Below are positions 24,401 to 33,890 of a stretch of 64,000 nt of DNA, piece by piece. The first letter of the stretch is position 1. Every line of letters begins with the position of its first letter. Where the stretch lies: assembly GCA_944470555.2 (NCBI GenBank), contig OX104130.1:70933160-70997159 (forward strand), written 5' to 3'. Origin of the DNA: Heterobilharzia americana (lineage: Eukaryota > Platyhelminthes > Trematoda > Strigeidida > Schistosomatidae). The translations under genes were made by a program, and so were the position numbers. Below the pieces are notes generated by a model. That model saw nothing but the letters and a program-made list of their open reading frames with translations, did not search any database and was not told where the DNA came from.

Positions 24401-26707
24401 TCTTTAACGCCAACTGGTGAGATTTCCCACTGCCTGTTAATAGAGGAGTATACTGCTCTGCAGTCCCTTTGGTCCTGTTATGCGGCTGTGAGACATGGTC
24501 TCTGAAAGTAGATGTGGAGGAATTACAGGTTTTTGGCCACAAGTGTCTTTCTAGCATTGATCGCTTGTGGTGGAATCACTATGCCAGCAATATAGAAGTT
24601 AGGTGAAGGATGCTAAGCAAGGAAGGCAAGCCAGTTGGTGATGTTGATAATATCTTCATCGACCGAGGTGGTTTCGAAAGGTGCTGCGCATGCCGAGCCA
24701 TTGCCTACCTCGGCTTGCAATGCTAGGGGAAGTTCGGTTATATTGGAAGGAAGTTCAGGCTGGCTGAACAAAGATGCGACACCAGTGTATGAAGTTTCTA
24801 ACTGTTAGTCTGAGTCGTGTGGGGAGGTGTAGTCTACTTGGTTGGGGTCCTCGAGATTATATAGACCGATGGTTGGGTAACCTTGATGACATGGTCTTAA
24901 ATCAGTCACAGTGGTGCAGATGTATTCACTGTTTGACGTCTTCGTGAATTAGTGAATACTAAATGTTGTGTAGTGTCAAACTGAATGAAAAAATTAAAGG
25001 CGATTCCTGTGACCCACTGAAAAAAATGAAACTGCAGTCAGATTAATTAAAACTTCCACAGACTATAGAGAAAGATCTACCTAGAATAGGAGCAACGAAT
25101 TCGGTGAATGCGTTAGCGAAACTAAGTAAATTGGATAAACTGCTGTCAGGTGTGACATACATTTTCGTAATGTAAGCATGTTTGCATTTACTCAAGTGTT
25201 TAGGATGACATTTAATAGCAATGCAGTCAATTTTGTCGTTTAAGAAGCTGGAGAATACATAAATGGAAGTAGATCAGTTGGTACTGGTGAATGTGGCTAT
25301 ACATCTACTGTAATTCTTCTTAGAAATACATCAAAATAATTTGAACATATTTAGAAAGACTAACTTATCGTCACTGAGATCATCAGGCTATGTTCCTTGC
25401 AGTTATCACACTCGTACTACGATCAATTTTTGTGGATAAGAGTGTACTAAAAGTAGTCAACCTTTTTTGGTAAAGACCTGCAGTTTATGCTAAGTATTTC
25501 AGGAATGGTCATTTAATCTGCTTTTTTACGCTTAGGAAACCAGTTGCCATCCATCACGCTGTTTTTTCTTAATTTTACTATGAACTTGCAAAGCAGTTTA
25601 TTTAAAGGATAATACAAGTGATGGCATTTAAAGCAATAAAATAATGTATTAATGATGAATTTATTACTGCATATTTCGTGAAAAAATAAGGTGCCTCAAA
25701 GTTCAAACAGGCTAACAGACACTTGTGAAGAAGTTTATAAATAACACACTAAAATATACGTGAACCAATTGGGAATGACCAAAGTTAAGAACGAAGAACA
25801 TAGACTATAGGTTACTTTCTCAAAGAAAGCGGAGATTATGTTTGTTTGAGGAATAAAAGTCAGTAAATTTAGATGATGGAAAAACGAACGTGTCTTCATG
25901 ATATATAACTGATTCTCTTTCACCGAACTGGCCCACATGATTCATCCTAGACAATAAAACTCTCACATCCTTGTTTTCATTAGGAAATCATAACTTATAA
26001 TCCGTGTGTGTGCGCATGCCTTGTTGGTATAGCTGCACAAGTAGTTCAACAGAAGGTAATCAGTCTGATCATGTCGATTAATAACATTAATGTTACGCTC
26101 ATATGGGGGAACAATCACATTCCATTCATCTTTTACTGCCATATGAATTCTGATGTGTTGGTAATAAGGCTTATAAGACTACTGATCACTTAGATTGTGC
26201 TTTGATTGGTATTATTTGTCCCCTTTAACACAAAGTAGACACAACATCAGAACTAAAAGAATAAGAAATACGTGGAGAATACTGACTGCGCTTGGTTGTT
26301 CAAAACTCTGTAGGTTGGGGGAATTCAGGGCCGTTTGTACACTGATTGATGGTCCAACACGTTGACCACATGAAGTGAATAATTAGATACCGTTCTTACT
26401 TAACTATTGTTCACTGGTTTCATTATCGATATTCTACCATCAAATTTTTGTCTTTAAATTTTGCCTGTATAAATAGGAAATTATAGCTGGTGCTTTAGAT
26501 AAAGAACCCCGTCTGTGGCGAAAACCTAAACCTGAAAATTTTGACCATTTACGCGAAAAGGTAGTCGCTTTCGAATCTAGGTGGCATTCGTACGATAAAT
26601 GGCGAGAGAATAATCCTAGCAACTCTTCAAATAATGTAAAAAGCAACCATGAAGAATTTCCATTGGACAATGAACCTGAAGGTCCAGTTCTACCACCGGG
26701 ATATTAG
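2306..26707 (+). CDS. CWF19L2: CWF19L2-like splicing factor, C-terminal part (7 exons)
   Basis: Exons 2306-2526, 4086-4239, 8137-8227, 13417-13505, 17472-17753, 20540-20731 and 26477-26707 join with consistent phases (2,0,1,0,0,0) into 419 codons plus TAG. The order matches the CWF19/CwfJ family: a basic N-terminal segment, a conserved 'MIRDERLRSAGDMD' block, a zinc-type CSTC pair, then the two CwfJ C-terminal domains with 'LTPYEHTGSITRLDED', 'FIETAM', 'YHTQVECIPVP', a glycine-rich 'FGTTNGGFARI' and the terminal 'PRLWRKPKPENF'. By family knowledge the protein works in the nucleus with spliceosome complexes, and its yeast relative Drn1 helps lariat turnover. The start codon is not in the provable part. 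The six introns run from about 1.6 to 5.7 kb and are full of retroelements, none of which interrupts an exon. The join and the identity are my inference from motifs, and I am confident of both. Confidence 0.93.
2527..4085. other. CWF19L2 intron a, with SINE scraps
   Basis: The intron is AT-rich. A tRNA-SINE-like segment lies near 3330-3420 ('TTAACCAGTGGGTTGTAAG'). At 3868-3905 a motif resembling a hammerhead core sits in a second repeat that recurs near 59785. The rest is unassigned. Confidence 0.5.
4086..4239 (+). CDS. CWF19L2: CWF19L2 exon b
   Basis: Bounded by TTCAG before 4086 and GTAAGT after 4239. It encodes SQRFKTHDSSGQRIAFFSE... and MIRDERLRSAGDMDIEF, the family block just ahead of the C-terminal domains (compare 'THDKDGKRIRYFADD' and 'DMVKNEKMGTAED' in vertebrates). 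It ends in phase 0. Confidence 0.92.
5045..6475 (+). pseudogene. Degraded family A RTE retrotransposon (endonuclease end to RT)
   Basis: Broken translations follow the intact family A protein in order: linker ('NEELSRQLL..GKVIHPEEARHHLQSA'), the 'SSCDSYRGINLMN..SKIL' RT block, 'GVPSNYIALLKATYSNT', and remains of the RT active-site region. Many stops and frameshifts show it is old and dead. It lies in the sense direction in a CWF19L2 intron. Boundaries are approximate. Confidence 0.85.
6561..7110. repeat. Large foldback (inverted repeat), arms about 245 bp
   Basis: Arm 6561-6804 is roughly the reverse complement of 6856-7110, with a spacer of about 50 bp. Long matching stretches include 'GGAATTCTCTTCAGAAAAG', 'CAGTTATTGCTGGAATTCAA' and 'GAGATGAAAATGAATCATAT'. 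By eye the arms agree at about nine positions in ten. No ORF of note is present. It could be a foldback transposon, or two copies of one repeat in opposite orientation. In the CWF19L2 pre-mRNA it would form a long hairpin. Confidence 0.88.
7262..7386 (+). repeat. Family B LINE 3' end with (TAA)n tail
   Basis: The last roughly 80 bp of family B ('AATGGAGACGTGCAACTCAAG..TTCCACTAGGAACCCAAG') are followed by a TAA-repeat tail at 7341-7386. The same end occurs at 15840-15905 (+), and reversed at 41176 and 46280. The copy is extremely 5'-truncated, as is usual for target-primed insertion. Confidence 0.85.
8137..8227 (+). CDS. CWF19L2: CWF19L2 exon c
   Basis: TTTCAG precedes 8137 and GTAGGT follows 8227. 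It encodes HVEDEYGDAFVKKRV and then a Lys/Glu-rich helix, ending with one base of the next codon (phase 1). It aligns with the linker just before the zinc-type Cys pair. Confidence 0.88.
8766..9690 (-). pseudogene. Family A RTE retrotransposon, decayed 3' part
   Basis: The - strand translation matches the C-terminal third of the intact family A protein (for example MRRPHMFDHHCLRSIG and 'NLHQMRWVGYMLSMPSYRLP'). The 3' end has the same 'ACATAGGACTGAGCGTTACTG' type terminus and short CAT-type tail as the full copy at 49736. Stops and frameshifts interrupt it. Confidence 0.85.
9691..11429. other. CWF19L2 intron c, unassigned part
   Basis: AT-rich and without recognised exons. The T-rich stretch 10440-11429 may be the 3' continuation of the Penelope-like remnant that follows (the - strand reads from high to low coordinates), but I could not identify a GIY-YIG motif in it. 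Confidence 0.4.
11430..12130 (-). pseudogene. Penelope-like reverse transcriptase remnant
   Basis: On the - strand, broken frames give 'FYQQTKGTVMGSLISGPIGEAVMQR', the RT domain 4-5 signature (FYQQTxGTxMGSPxS) of Penelope-like elements. Further on come pieces resembling 'FLDIL', 'VLNYNSNNP' and 'CVQALFARAK'. Many stops show it is dead. It differs from the 44830-46190 element, so at least two lineages are present. Limits are approximate. Confidence 0.65.
12385..12469. repeat. (TA)n microsatellite
   Basis: About 42 uninterrupted TA units, preceded by a short CT run, in a CWF19L2 intron. Confidence 0.97.
12470..13416. other. CWF19L2 intron c, last part
   Basis: AT-rich, with a CT run at 13073-13084. 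I see no gene or identifiable repeat. Confidence 0.5.
13417..13505 (+). CDS. CWF19L2: CWF19L2 exon d (zinc-type Cys pair)
   Basis: TTGCAG precedes 13417 and the donor G|GTATTT follows 13505. With one base carried over it encodes SYKRRVFAESKCSTCLERVP and 'KYLVVSLGEK'. The CxxC pair followed by 'PKxLxVSxGxK' opens the first CwfJ C-terminal domain. It ends in phase 0. Confidence 0.92.
13506..14489. other. CWF19L2 intron d, unassigned part
   Basis: AT-rich intron with no recognisable coding, RNA or repeat signal. Confidence 0.5.
14490..15905 (+). pseudogene. Family B LINE, 5'-truncated RT to 3' tail
   Basis: Broken frames give the RT region ('[23 protein letters not shown]' type) and then '[20 protein letters not shown]'. 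The copy ends with the family B 3' terminus ('CCTATATTCCACTAGGAACCC') and a short AAT/AAATA tail near 15890-15905. Frameshifts and stops disable it. It is very similar, in inverted orientation, to the copy at 41176-42190. Confidence 0.85.
15906..16517. other. CWF19L2 intron d, unassigned
   Basis: AT-rich sequence. I see nothing assignable. Confidence 0.4.
16518..16781 (-). pseudogene. RT fragment of a third LINE (family C)
   Basis: The - strand frame reads 'FIFVIDNSIETVLEQVSGDG', then VDLLIRERLFHFEYTDDMAL. This resembles the RT stretch 'FNFVIDxxxExxL...GVDLL..ERLxxLEYADDIxL', with the catalytic Y-A-D-D changed to Y-T-D-D. The N-terminal part of the frame does not match an RT. It is probably a small dead fragment. 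It differs clearly from the matching regions of families A and B. Confidence 0.6.
16782..17471. other. CWF19L2 intron d, last part
   Basis: Mostly unassigned. Around 17165-17285 a tRNA-SINE-like piece is visible ('GGCTACATAGCTCATTGGCT' followed by 'GTGGATTCGAACATAGC', which resemble pol III A and B boxes). Confidence 0.4.
17472..17753 (+). CDS. CWF19L2: CWF19L2 exon e (CwfJ C-terminal domain 1 core)
   Basis: TTGTAG precedes 17472 and AAG|GTAATA follows 17753. It gives 94 codons in phase 0: 'VFLSLPSHISMVPGYCLLTP', YEHTGSITRLDEDAIKEI and 'CVFIETAMKSDVIRYHTQVE', then CIPVPRHLYTSLPAYFK. This is the HIT-like CwfJ_C_1 domain, with the histidine in 'YEH' and the 'YH..VECIPVP' motif present. Confidence 0.96.
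17754..19619. other. CWF19L2 intron e, unassigned part
   Basis: AT-rich. Near 19236-19300 is the 3' end of a tRNA-headed SINE ('GTTGCCTACTGCACGAATGT') shared with 22380, 44490 (reverse) and 61780. Nothing else is assignable. Confidence 0.5.
19620..19965 (+). pseudogene. Family B LINE endonuclease fragment
   Basis: Frames on the + strand follow the family B endonuclease seen intact at 48498-48980 (-): the 'QLATVDIKILMGADNT' region, 'EALREMNENEELLADFCA' and 'YKHKDIH'-like text. It is short and frameshifted, without either end of the element. Confidence 0.7.
20540..20731 (+). CDS. CWF19L2: CWF19L2 exon f (CwfJ C-terminal domain 2)
   Basis: TTGTAG precedes 20540 and CGG|GTAAGC follows 20731, both phase 0. 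It encodes KALSEIGSEWDQNRRLITL and 'IPPKFAYLAVEFGTTNGGFA', then RILDEEHEISSYTGR. This corresponds to the family '[22 protein letters not shown]' region. Confidence 0.95.
20732..21289. other. CWF19L2 intron f, first part
   Basis: AT-rich. A SINE-like segment with a possible B box ('GGATTTGAACCTC') lies at about 21170-21285, directly before the family A copy. Confidence 0.5.
21290..24965 (+). pseudogene. Nearly full-length but decayed family A RTE retrotransposon
   Basis: Starting with the leader shared with the intact copy ('GTGACAGCA..CTGTGGATGACCAG'), the + strand carries in order the endonuclease N-terminus (remnant of '[10 protein letters not shown]' near 21900), the linker, the RT and the C-terminal 'SQWCRCIHCLTSS' end near 24950. 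Stops and frameshifts occur throughout. A SINE piece (about 22290-22470) interrupts the endonuclease part. Compared with 49736-53682, about 190 bp of 5' end appear missing or unrecognisable. It is in sense orientation in the CWF19L2 intron. Confidence 0.88.
22290..22470 (+). repeat. tRNA-related SINE copy inside family A
   Basis: Shares 'AGGTTTGGGCAGCCAGGTAG', 'GGTGTGACTCATTGCCTGCT' and the 'GCATTTC' end with copies at 44460-44640 (-), 58995-59190 (+) and 61655-61845 (+). Its position within the family A endonuclease makes it a later insertion. Confidence 0.75.
24966..26476. other. CWF19L2 intron f, last part
   Basis: AT-rich. I see no coding, RNA or repeat signal that I can support. Confidence 0.5.
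26477..26707 (+). CDS. CWF19L2: CWF19L2 last exon and stop
   Basis: AAATAG precedes 26477. The frame encodes EIIAGALDKEPRLWRKPKPE and 'NFDHLREKVVAFESRWHSYD', then KWRENNPSNSS, and stops at TAG 26705-26707. 'GxLDxEPRLWRK' is the hallmark of the CwfJ_C_2 domain. The Ser/Asn-rich tail after KWRENN is longer than the vertebrate end and is probably disordered. Confidence 0.95.
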   Translation, partial: EIIAGALDKEPRLWRKPKPENFDHLREKVVAFESRWHSYDKWRENNPSNSSNNVKSNHEEFPLDNEPEGPVLPPGY

Positions 26708-26716
26708 TTCCTGTGA

Positions 26717-26718
<2 letters not shown>

Positions 26719-26792
<74 letters not shown>
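26719..26792. repeat. (TA)n microsatellite in the CWF19L2 3'UTR
   Basis: About 37 TA units start only 12 bases after the stop codon. The length is probably polymorphic and unstable in assemblies. Confidence 0.97.
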
Positions 26793-26795
<3 letters not shown>

Positions 26796-26804
26796 GTATA
26801 TAAA

Positions 26805-26810
26805 AATAAA
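26805..26810 (+). terminator. Probable CWF19L2 polyadenylation signal AATAAA
   Basis: A canonical hexamer lies about 100 bases after the stop, just past the TA repeat. It is the first such hexamer after the stop. Only the motif and position support it. Confidence 0.6.
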
Positions 26811-28990
26811 GCACGTCTTTTGTACTCACTGACCTTGACTTTTGTCTATTTACCCCAACATTCTCTTATGTTTGGTCAACTAATCGAATGCTACGTCAGG
26901 ATACTAGCTTATGATAAAACTTCTAGCCCAGCTGCCTTGAAAATAACCACTCCTGCACTTTCAGACGAACGTAAAAAAGACGTAACGACTAGTTTAAATT
27001 GATAACCTTCACTGTTTCAGCAAAAGCAAGTCAGAATATATGTATACAGAAAGTTAAACCGTATCCAAAGATTGATAACTTTGTTATCTTTGGAGGTGGA
27101 GATAATCAACCAGATAGTTACTCTTTAAACGGAAGATTCAAATATACGAGAAAGGAAATAAGCTGTCAAGTTCAGTATATGGTCTTATTAACACGATTTA
27201 CAGGTTGGTCGCGTTTGGTTGGTGGTCCATTTTTCAGAAGAAAACAATCACTATAGATTTGCTTTCCCCACTGGATTTGATCAGTATTGACTTAGTACGG
27301 TGTTTTAGTCAATTATTCTTTCTCTTTGGTTTGGTTGGCACGAGGAAAACACGTTCTATGTCATTCTGATATCTGCATGTTTCAGGAAAAAATGCCTAGT
27401 GAATCGGCATACCTAATGGTTATATTAATCTACTTGTGTCATTGTTTATTTTTGTTGATTTCCATCTTTTTCTATAATACACCGGCATGGAAGCTCGGAA
27501 TGATAAATGTTTGGTGTTTTGTCTTATTTTTGTGTCTGCTTTATATGAGTATCATTTGTGTAGTGGTCTTGGCAAACTTGAGTGGTTTTCAAAGTTAACG
27601 GTGATCAGATATATGTATCATTTCACATTTTTCACTGCCAGTGACTTTTGTCTGGAAATCACGTAGTATGAAGCTGTTCACCGTTACACACCGGATTGTC
27701 CTCAAAGTTATTGATAAGTAATTTTCATATTTCCTCATATCTCTTCCAGTTTGGTTATTTTTGAAACATTAACTACCGGACTTTTTAATGCTTATAATGG
27801 GAGGGGACTGTACTGATTTATGTCATATTTTTATGTGTAATAGTAGCTCTGTTTAGCTGTTTAGTGTCACACACTTCTCCAGAATTAATAACCTAGGGTT
27901 CGACGAGATTCAACATTGATGCTGACCTTCATCGTTTTATCGGACTCGCTGAGCTGAAGGCACGCGGTCAGGCATCCACGCCATTTTGCACGCTGTCGTA
28001 TTACAATCCGACTGCTCGTAATCGACTCTCTAACCAGCTAGTTGGGACACATGACCTCGCAAATATACTATTCCATCTGGCTACGCTATTGTGTTATTCT
28101 TTGGTCTCGTATTCGTGGGTATGTAACAAGTACGAATAATTAGTGATTGGTCTCTGCATCTGTCAAGTTTGCACAAGGACATATCTTAAAGGTGCAATAC
28201 ACTTGCTGCTAGTTTTCATGATTATCACTAGTTACTGTTTACACAGTATTTTTAGGTTTTGTCTCACGCGCTTCTAGCTCAATCTCAGTCCAAGTATTTA
28301 TACTTTCCAAGTCTTTCTGCAACTTGTAGGATGAGGTTTATAAGCTACAGAAGATATGTGAAGAATTGCTATAAACAGACTACATTCACTTCCAATGCAA
28401 AGAATCTGGCTACAGTCGGTTAAAGTACATTGCATCGGTCTTCAAATTCATTTGCAGAGCGAAACGTAAACCCGAAGATATGTCATTGATTGGGAAGTCA
28501 CAGTTCTTCTTGTATATGAGAATAATCTTAAGTCGATATTTCGAAACCGTTTGTCAGTGTTTCAAGTTCCATTGAATTTTAATCAGTATACTGACCTATC
28601 CTACAGAAAGGTACACAATCACACCTGTACTAAGTTTATTATAGTATGTGATGCCTGGAGCGGCCAACTGACAGTGGAAGAAAACGGAAACCTAAAGCCA
28701 CTTTTACTACAGTTGTCATCCACAGATGAAGTTATACATATTAAGGAAGGGTTGAATTGACTAACAGTGAATAATGTTTAGAAAGTGAAATCCAAAGTCC
28801 TGAAAGGTTGTTTTGCACATACTAAGGTAATTTTTTTCAGACAGCTGGACACGACTTTCCGAGGGAAAATGCTATCTTATTGACAGCAATGTAAATCAAG
28901 GATATTGACAAGTAAGGGTTTGCTTCTTCAGTAATGATATATTGGAGCTGTACAGAACCAACTGGAATACACTCCCCCTATAATATAAAC
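26811..28990. other. Intergenic sequence downstream of CWF19L2
   Basis: I find no conserved gene. A 90-codon + strand frame at 27326-27598 is hydrophobic and Phe/Leu/Ile-rich, as expected from T-rich DNA. A tRNA-like A-box ('TAGCTGGTTAGAGAGTCG') on the - strand near 28020-28050 hints at another SINE. The rest is unassigned. Confidence 0.45.
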
Positions 28991-28999
28991 AGAGAGAGG

Positions 29000-31791
29000 G
29001 GGGATAGTGGGCATCCTTGACGGACACCACTTGATGAGTATAGCTCCCTGGACAACTCACCATAGGCTCTAACATGCCCACAAGTGTTCGAGTAGAGAGC
29101 TTTCAATAAGGTGATGTACTTACTAGGCACGCCTTTCAGTGACAGACACTGCCATAAGACTTCTCGATCAACGGAGTCAAATGCCGCCTTCAGGTCGAGA
29201 AATACAGCTATTGTCGGGCGTCTGTAAGCATGCCTATGTTCCAGGACCTGGCGCAGTGTGAATATTTGGTCGATACATCCACGGCCAGGTCTAAAGCCTG
29301 CCTGGTTTTCTCGGGCTTGCTGTTCCCGAGCTCCACTCAGGCGTCGGAGAATTATAGAACTTAGGATCTTAGACACTATGTTTGTCAGGCTGATTCCTCT
29401 GTGGTTATCACAAGAGGACTTCTCGCCTTTCTTGAAGACTGGGATGATCAGTGACTTAGACCAGTCGGAGGGGATCGTATTTGATTCCCATATACTGGCT
29501 AACACTTCCGTTAGCCTGACTAAGAGAACTCTACCACCATTCTTGTATACCTCAGCAGGTAGTCCGTCTGGTCCTGCTGCCCTTCCCCGTTTCAGGCTAC
29601 CTACCGCTTTCTCACTTCTTCTAGTGTTGGGGGACCTGTCTCTATGTCCCATTCAGGGTCCGACTGGATAGCGGGCAGCGCAATGGTGGCTGGAGGCCAG
29701 TTAAACTGTTCCTCAAAGTGTTCTGCCCATCGTCCCAGTCGCCTTCCCTGCGAGTGAATCGCCGATCCGTCCTTCTCCGCTATAACCTCACTAACTGTTG
29801 TTGACCATTTCCCCCCAGTCTCCTTAATAAGTCTAAATAACTGTCTACTGTTACCGATCGCCGCTGCCTTTTCCATCTCTTTAGCCTTTGCTGCCCACCA
29901 CTGTTCACGATCGTTGCGCAGACTTTTCGTCAGTTTATTTTTAAGTTGCGCTCGCTCTTCATTGTACTCAGAGCCTGCAGGGATGCATTCACGTGCATCC
30001 ATTAGTTTGGAAGAAGCTGCTGATATCCACTGGCTCTTTTTAGCCATTATCTTGGAGTCGGCTACAGTCTCCAGTGCTGCTTTTACAGTAGACTGAAGAT
30101 GGCACCAAGCTTCTTCTGGATGAGTGACAGTCTTTTGTTCCGATAACTGCCTAGCCAACTTCTCACTGAACACGGCTTTGGTGTTTTCGTTGTCCAGCAG
30201 AACTCGTAGTGGTTTTGTTGCCAAATTTTTTCTACGTCCATTGAGACGCAGGCATATACGTGCTCGGACCAACGCATGATCGCTGTCCAAACACGTACTC
30301 CAGAAGGAGCGGCAGTCTTCCACCGATCCTCTCCAGCGATGACTAATAGCAATGTGGTCTATCTGTGTCCATCGCTGAGTCGAGCTCGGTGGACGCCAGG
30401 TCAGACAGTGCCTTTCTTTATGTCTGAAATTTGTGCTGGCTAAAAATAGGCGGTTATCTGAGCATAGTTGTAATAGGCGATCACCGTTATCTGTACGTTC
30501 AGCTGGGATTCCGAAAGTGCCACCTAAGTGCCTTTCTGCCTCACTCAGTCTACCCACCTGTGCGTTGAGGTCACCTGCAACAACCACTACGTCCGAACGT
30601 TTGGCTTTCGAGAGGAGGTTAGACAGTTTATGGTAGAACTCGTCCTTCACTTCATCCGAACTACAGTCAGTGGGTGCGTAAGCAGAGATTACAAAGAGAC
30701 AACGGCGAGTCTCACTATTCCTTTTAGTTCTCACTGTGCCGTTCAGCCTCATAGCGCAGAGGCGACTATCAACTGGGATCCAGTCTAGTAGTGAGTTTTC
30801 TGCCCTGGTGCTTAATGCTATACCTACACCTGCAAGACCACGAGAGCTAGCTATCGAATCTCCAGAAACTCGAAGGGTGAATTTTGCAGATTCACCAGAT
30901 TGGTCAGGAGAGGTCAGGTGAATAACCACACTTGGGTCTCACAAACACAGCACACATCCATGCCCGAGTTGCTAGAGTCTTTGCCAACGAAGCCTGTTGG
31001 CCAATTTGACGGAGGGTGCGGACATTGAAGGCTCCAATATGTAATTTGGAGCGTGGTTTAAGGAGACCAGGGATGCTGTTCTGTGGACTCAGATCGTTGT
31101 CGAAGGCTGCAGAGGTAGGAGAAATTGAAGATGATGCAGCATCATTAATTAAGAGACGTGAAGGAAGATTAGAAGGTAATGATGGAGGAGGAGGATAGCA
31201 GTCAGAAGAAACTTGGGTGCTGACAGAGTTGTGAGGGCGGTTGACACTTCCCGGCTGCCCACACCGTGGAAGGCTATTTCTTCTTAAGGTACCTGAAAGA
31301 GATTTGTGTGACCGCAGAGCCCATCGGACATCTGCTTGAGGCCTGTCACACCCAGCCTTTTGAGTATGATTATTTTGAATTTTTGTATTTTTGGGGCCGG
31401 ATGGGCGAAAGGAAACGACAAGTGAACCAACACCGCCGGCCCGGCAGACCGTGGGGCGTGGTGGAGTGTGTTATTTTTGGGGCCGACCTTTTCTAACCCC
31501 CCCTTCCACTGAGAAGGCAGCATCAGCTTGGCACTGCTGGTCATCCAAGGGAAACACCTTACTGCTGTCACACCCCATCCAGCTAGCAGCAGTACGACTT
31601 CGCCCTCAGACCCCCATCATAGTGTAGCAATTTACACTATAACGGTAACTGCTTTTCGTCTAACCACTACCCAACAGACCTTTCTGGTATGGTAGGACCT
31701 CGAGGGAACAAGCGTTCCACCAGCATAGCTCGTTGGGTCATTGTGATATGCAAGCCCGACCACCACGTCAAGGTAGCAGCTATCGGTCGGG
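29000..31791 (-). mobile_element. Young family A RTE copy, 5' end intact, 3' end missing
   Basis: Nearly base-for-base identical to 50885-53682. Differences include a 1-nt deletion near 29611 (frameshift after 'LEEV'), an 11-nt deletion near 30935, a 1-nt deletion near 30966 and a few substitutions. A 442-codon frame at 29601-30929 covers most of the endonuclease plus linker (GDLNAQVG, '[10 protein letters not shown]'), and 28978-29652 carries the RT start ('[13 protein letters not shown]', '[14 protein letters not shown]'). The copy stops in the RT near 29000, before the YADD motif, so it cannot be autonomous. Its upper boundary is exactly the boundary of the full copy, so this is the true 5' end. 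The element is the APE-endonuclease, RTE-clade type (SR2-like in schistosomes). Confidence 0.93.
31725..31791 (-). ncRNA. Candidate HDV-like ribozyme at family A 5' end (copy 1)
   Basis: Same first 67 nt as the copy at 53616-53682, where the fold is described. This is a hand-drawn fold, not a computed one, and there is no test of cleavage. Confidence 0.4.
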
Positions 31792-33890
31792 TGTGACAGA
31801 CTACAGTGATAACTCGTCCAGACCAAAGCAGGTGCTAGAACGTATGATGTTCAAGTTAAAATTAAACGAGATTAATAGGGATAGTGGAGATACTGCTTGC
31901 TTCATGGTAGGCTGGAAACAGTTGCATGACCAAGACATGTTCCGGTAGAACTAAATTTTAGTGACGGTTAATCAGGTTCAAGTATGCATCGATCAATCTG
32001 AACCAAGCAATATGAACGACAAAGTAACTATTAAGTAAAATGGCACTTCATTTACAATTTATACGTCTGTTATATAGGAGGAATAAAGATATCCAGATTT
32101 TCAACAGGTATATCAACTTTGAAACCACACCACTGTCTGCACTACCACTCATCCGTTTGACATCGAGGAGATCTCGAACTCTCGAAGACGACTGCACATA
32201 ATTTCAACGTTGTGTGTACTCTAGTAGTCGGATTAATGAAGTGCTTTTTGTGGACGAGAACCTAATAGTGGTGATACATTCCAGATAACGGTATGTCAGC
32301 CTTCAGTCATCTGGGTATATAGTATCTGGACCTTCCGTTTTTCCTACGACTAGTAAGATAGATTCTTCTGAACCATCTTTTATCAACCGAAAATGTCTTT
32401 TCCTCGTATTTTGGTTGTACATAACGAGAATCTGCGATTTATCAAAACATGAATTTAACTTACCCAGTCCTGCTTAAGTCGTCATTCTCGGTAATACGTT
32501 CGGTACACAGTTCATTCACAGTATAGACTCCTCACAATCAATTCAACTTTCTGCAAATAGTCGATGCGATTTTCGTTGTAATTCATAAACAGCGAATGCA
32601 GTGTCAACATGGTAAGTGAGCAAAAGGGGATGGCTGTGATATGTATAATCTGCGACCTGATTGGTCAGTCTTATGGTTCTCCATCTCTGCCCATGTTCCT
32701 TTTAAGTGCTGAGTTCTGGTTTAGTCAGTTTTGTAGTCATACCTTGAATTACGTAGAGAAGACATAAGGGGTTGCATACAGTAGTGTTCTTGAAGCATAA
32801 TAAAGAATATAGTGATATCTACGAAGTGGTGTATATATCCAGCCTTACTTATATCACTGACACCTTGTACTTCTTTATTTCCGCGAAATTAACCTGACGT
32901 TTATCTAGGGCTCGGCAACTAACCACACTGTTTTTAGTTTATTGGTAAAAAGACGAGTATGCATACTCCATTCAAGTCGTCGGTCCACTGTATACACTTT
33001 CTTGTTCATCTTTATCAGAGAAATTAACTGACGTCTGAACAAGGTTCAAAATCGAATTATTATAAAAGCGCTAATCATAAACACGAAATAGATGATTCAC
33101 GTCTTAACACAACTCCACATCAACGAATTAATCTTCCAGCTGATCGTTTTCTAATTTCATCAAAAACAAGGGACCTAAAAAGGATCTCATAACCACTGCA
33201 TAATTCATTGCACATTTCAGAAATAGTATCTTCAAATTCATAATAGGATTAGGAGGGTCCAAATTTCTCGTTACTAGATTTTCGCAAACATAATCAATAA
33301 TATCAATTCAAATAATAGTGAGAAACACACATGATAAGTATATTTACCATCACACACCAGTTCATCTTGCAAACACTGAAGTGATAGAACCAAACATTTT
33401 ATCATCGTATTTTCAGGTGAATTGACATATCCAGGATAGCACAAATTAGCATTTGAGGTTTGTGCATACTGCACAAGTCATAAATGTATTGAATCATGTT
33501 GCTTATTATTCAATATATTCCACAGAATTCACCTGTTATTTTCTGGTCCCCTCAATGAGAAACATAAGTCCTTTTTGGTCTTACCAGTTAAGTTTTTAAT
33601 TAATGCTAGTTTCTACAACTTGTTTTCATTCCAAAATGCAGAACGTGCAGATATTTTTCCTGAACCAGCGAAGACTTAATAAACAGCCTTATCATTCCAA
33701 ACCTCTGGATATTTTTCTTTCTGTTCAGCCTTTTAATGTACATACTACATTTCTTTAGATGTTGATCAGTTCATCCTTTATTATTAGCAACTTTAATTCA
33801 TCCAATTTATTGATTATCAAAAGTGTCATATTCTCGTGCTGCTTTTGTAATCATCTGCACTCCGAGTGCTTCTGTTAACAGTTACCGTGA
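31792..33890. other. Intergenic sequence, unassigned
   Basis: I recognise no gene or repeat between the family A copy and the S-alpha-like SINE. Some open frames exist but none resembles a known family. Confidence 0.5.

Noticed and set aside
26649..27002. 117-codon ORF over the TA repeat
   Set aside because: It is made by reading (TA)n as Tyr-Ile repeats and overlaps the CWF19L2 last exon in another frame.
27326..27598. Membrane-protein gene suggested by a hydrophobic 90-codon ORF
   Set aside because: Hydrophobicity is expected from T-rich DNA; no conserved motif and no splice context were found.
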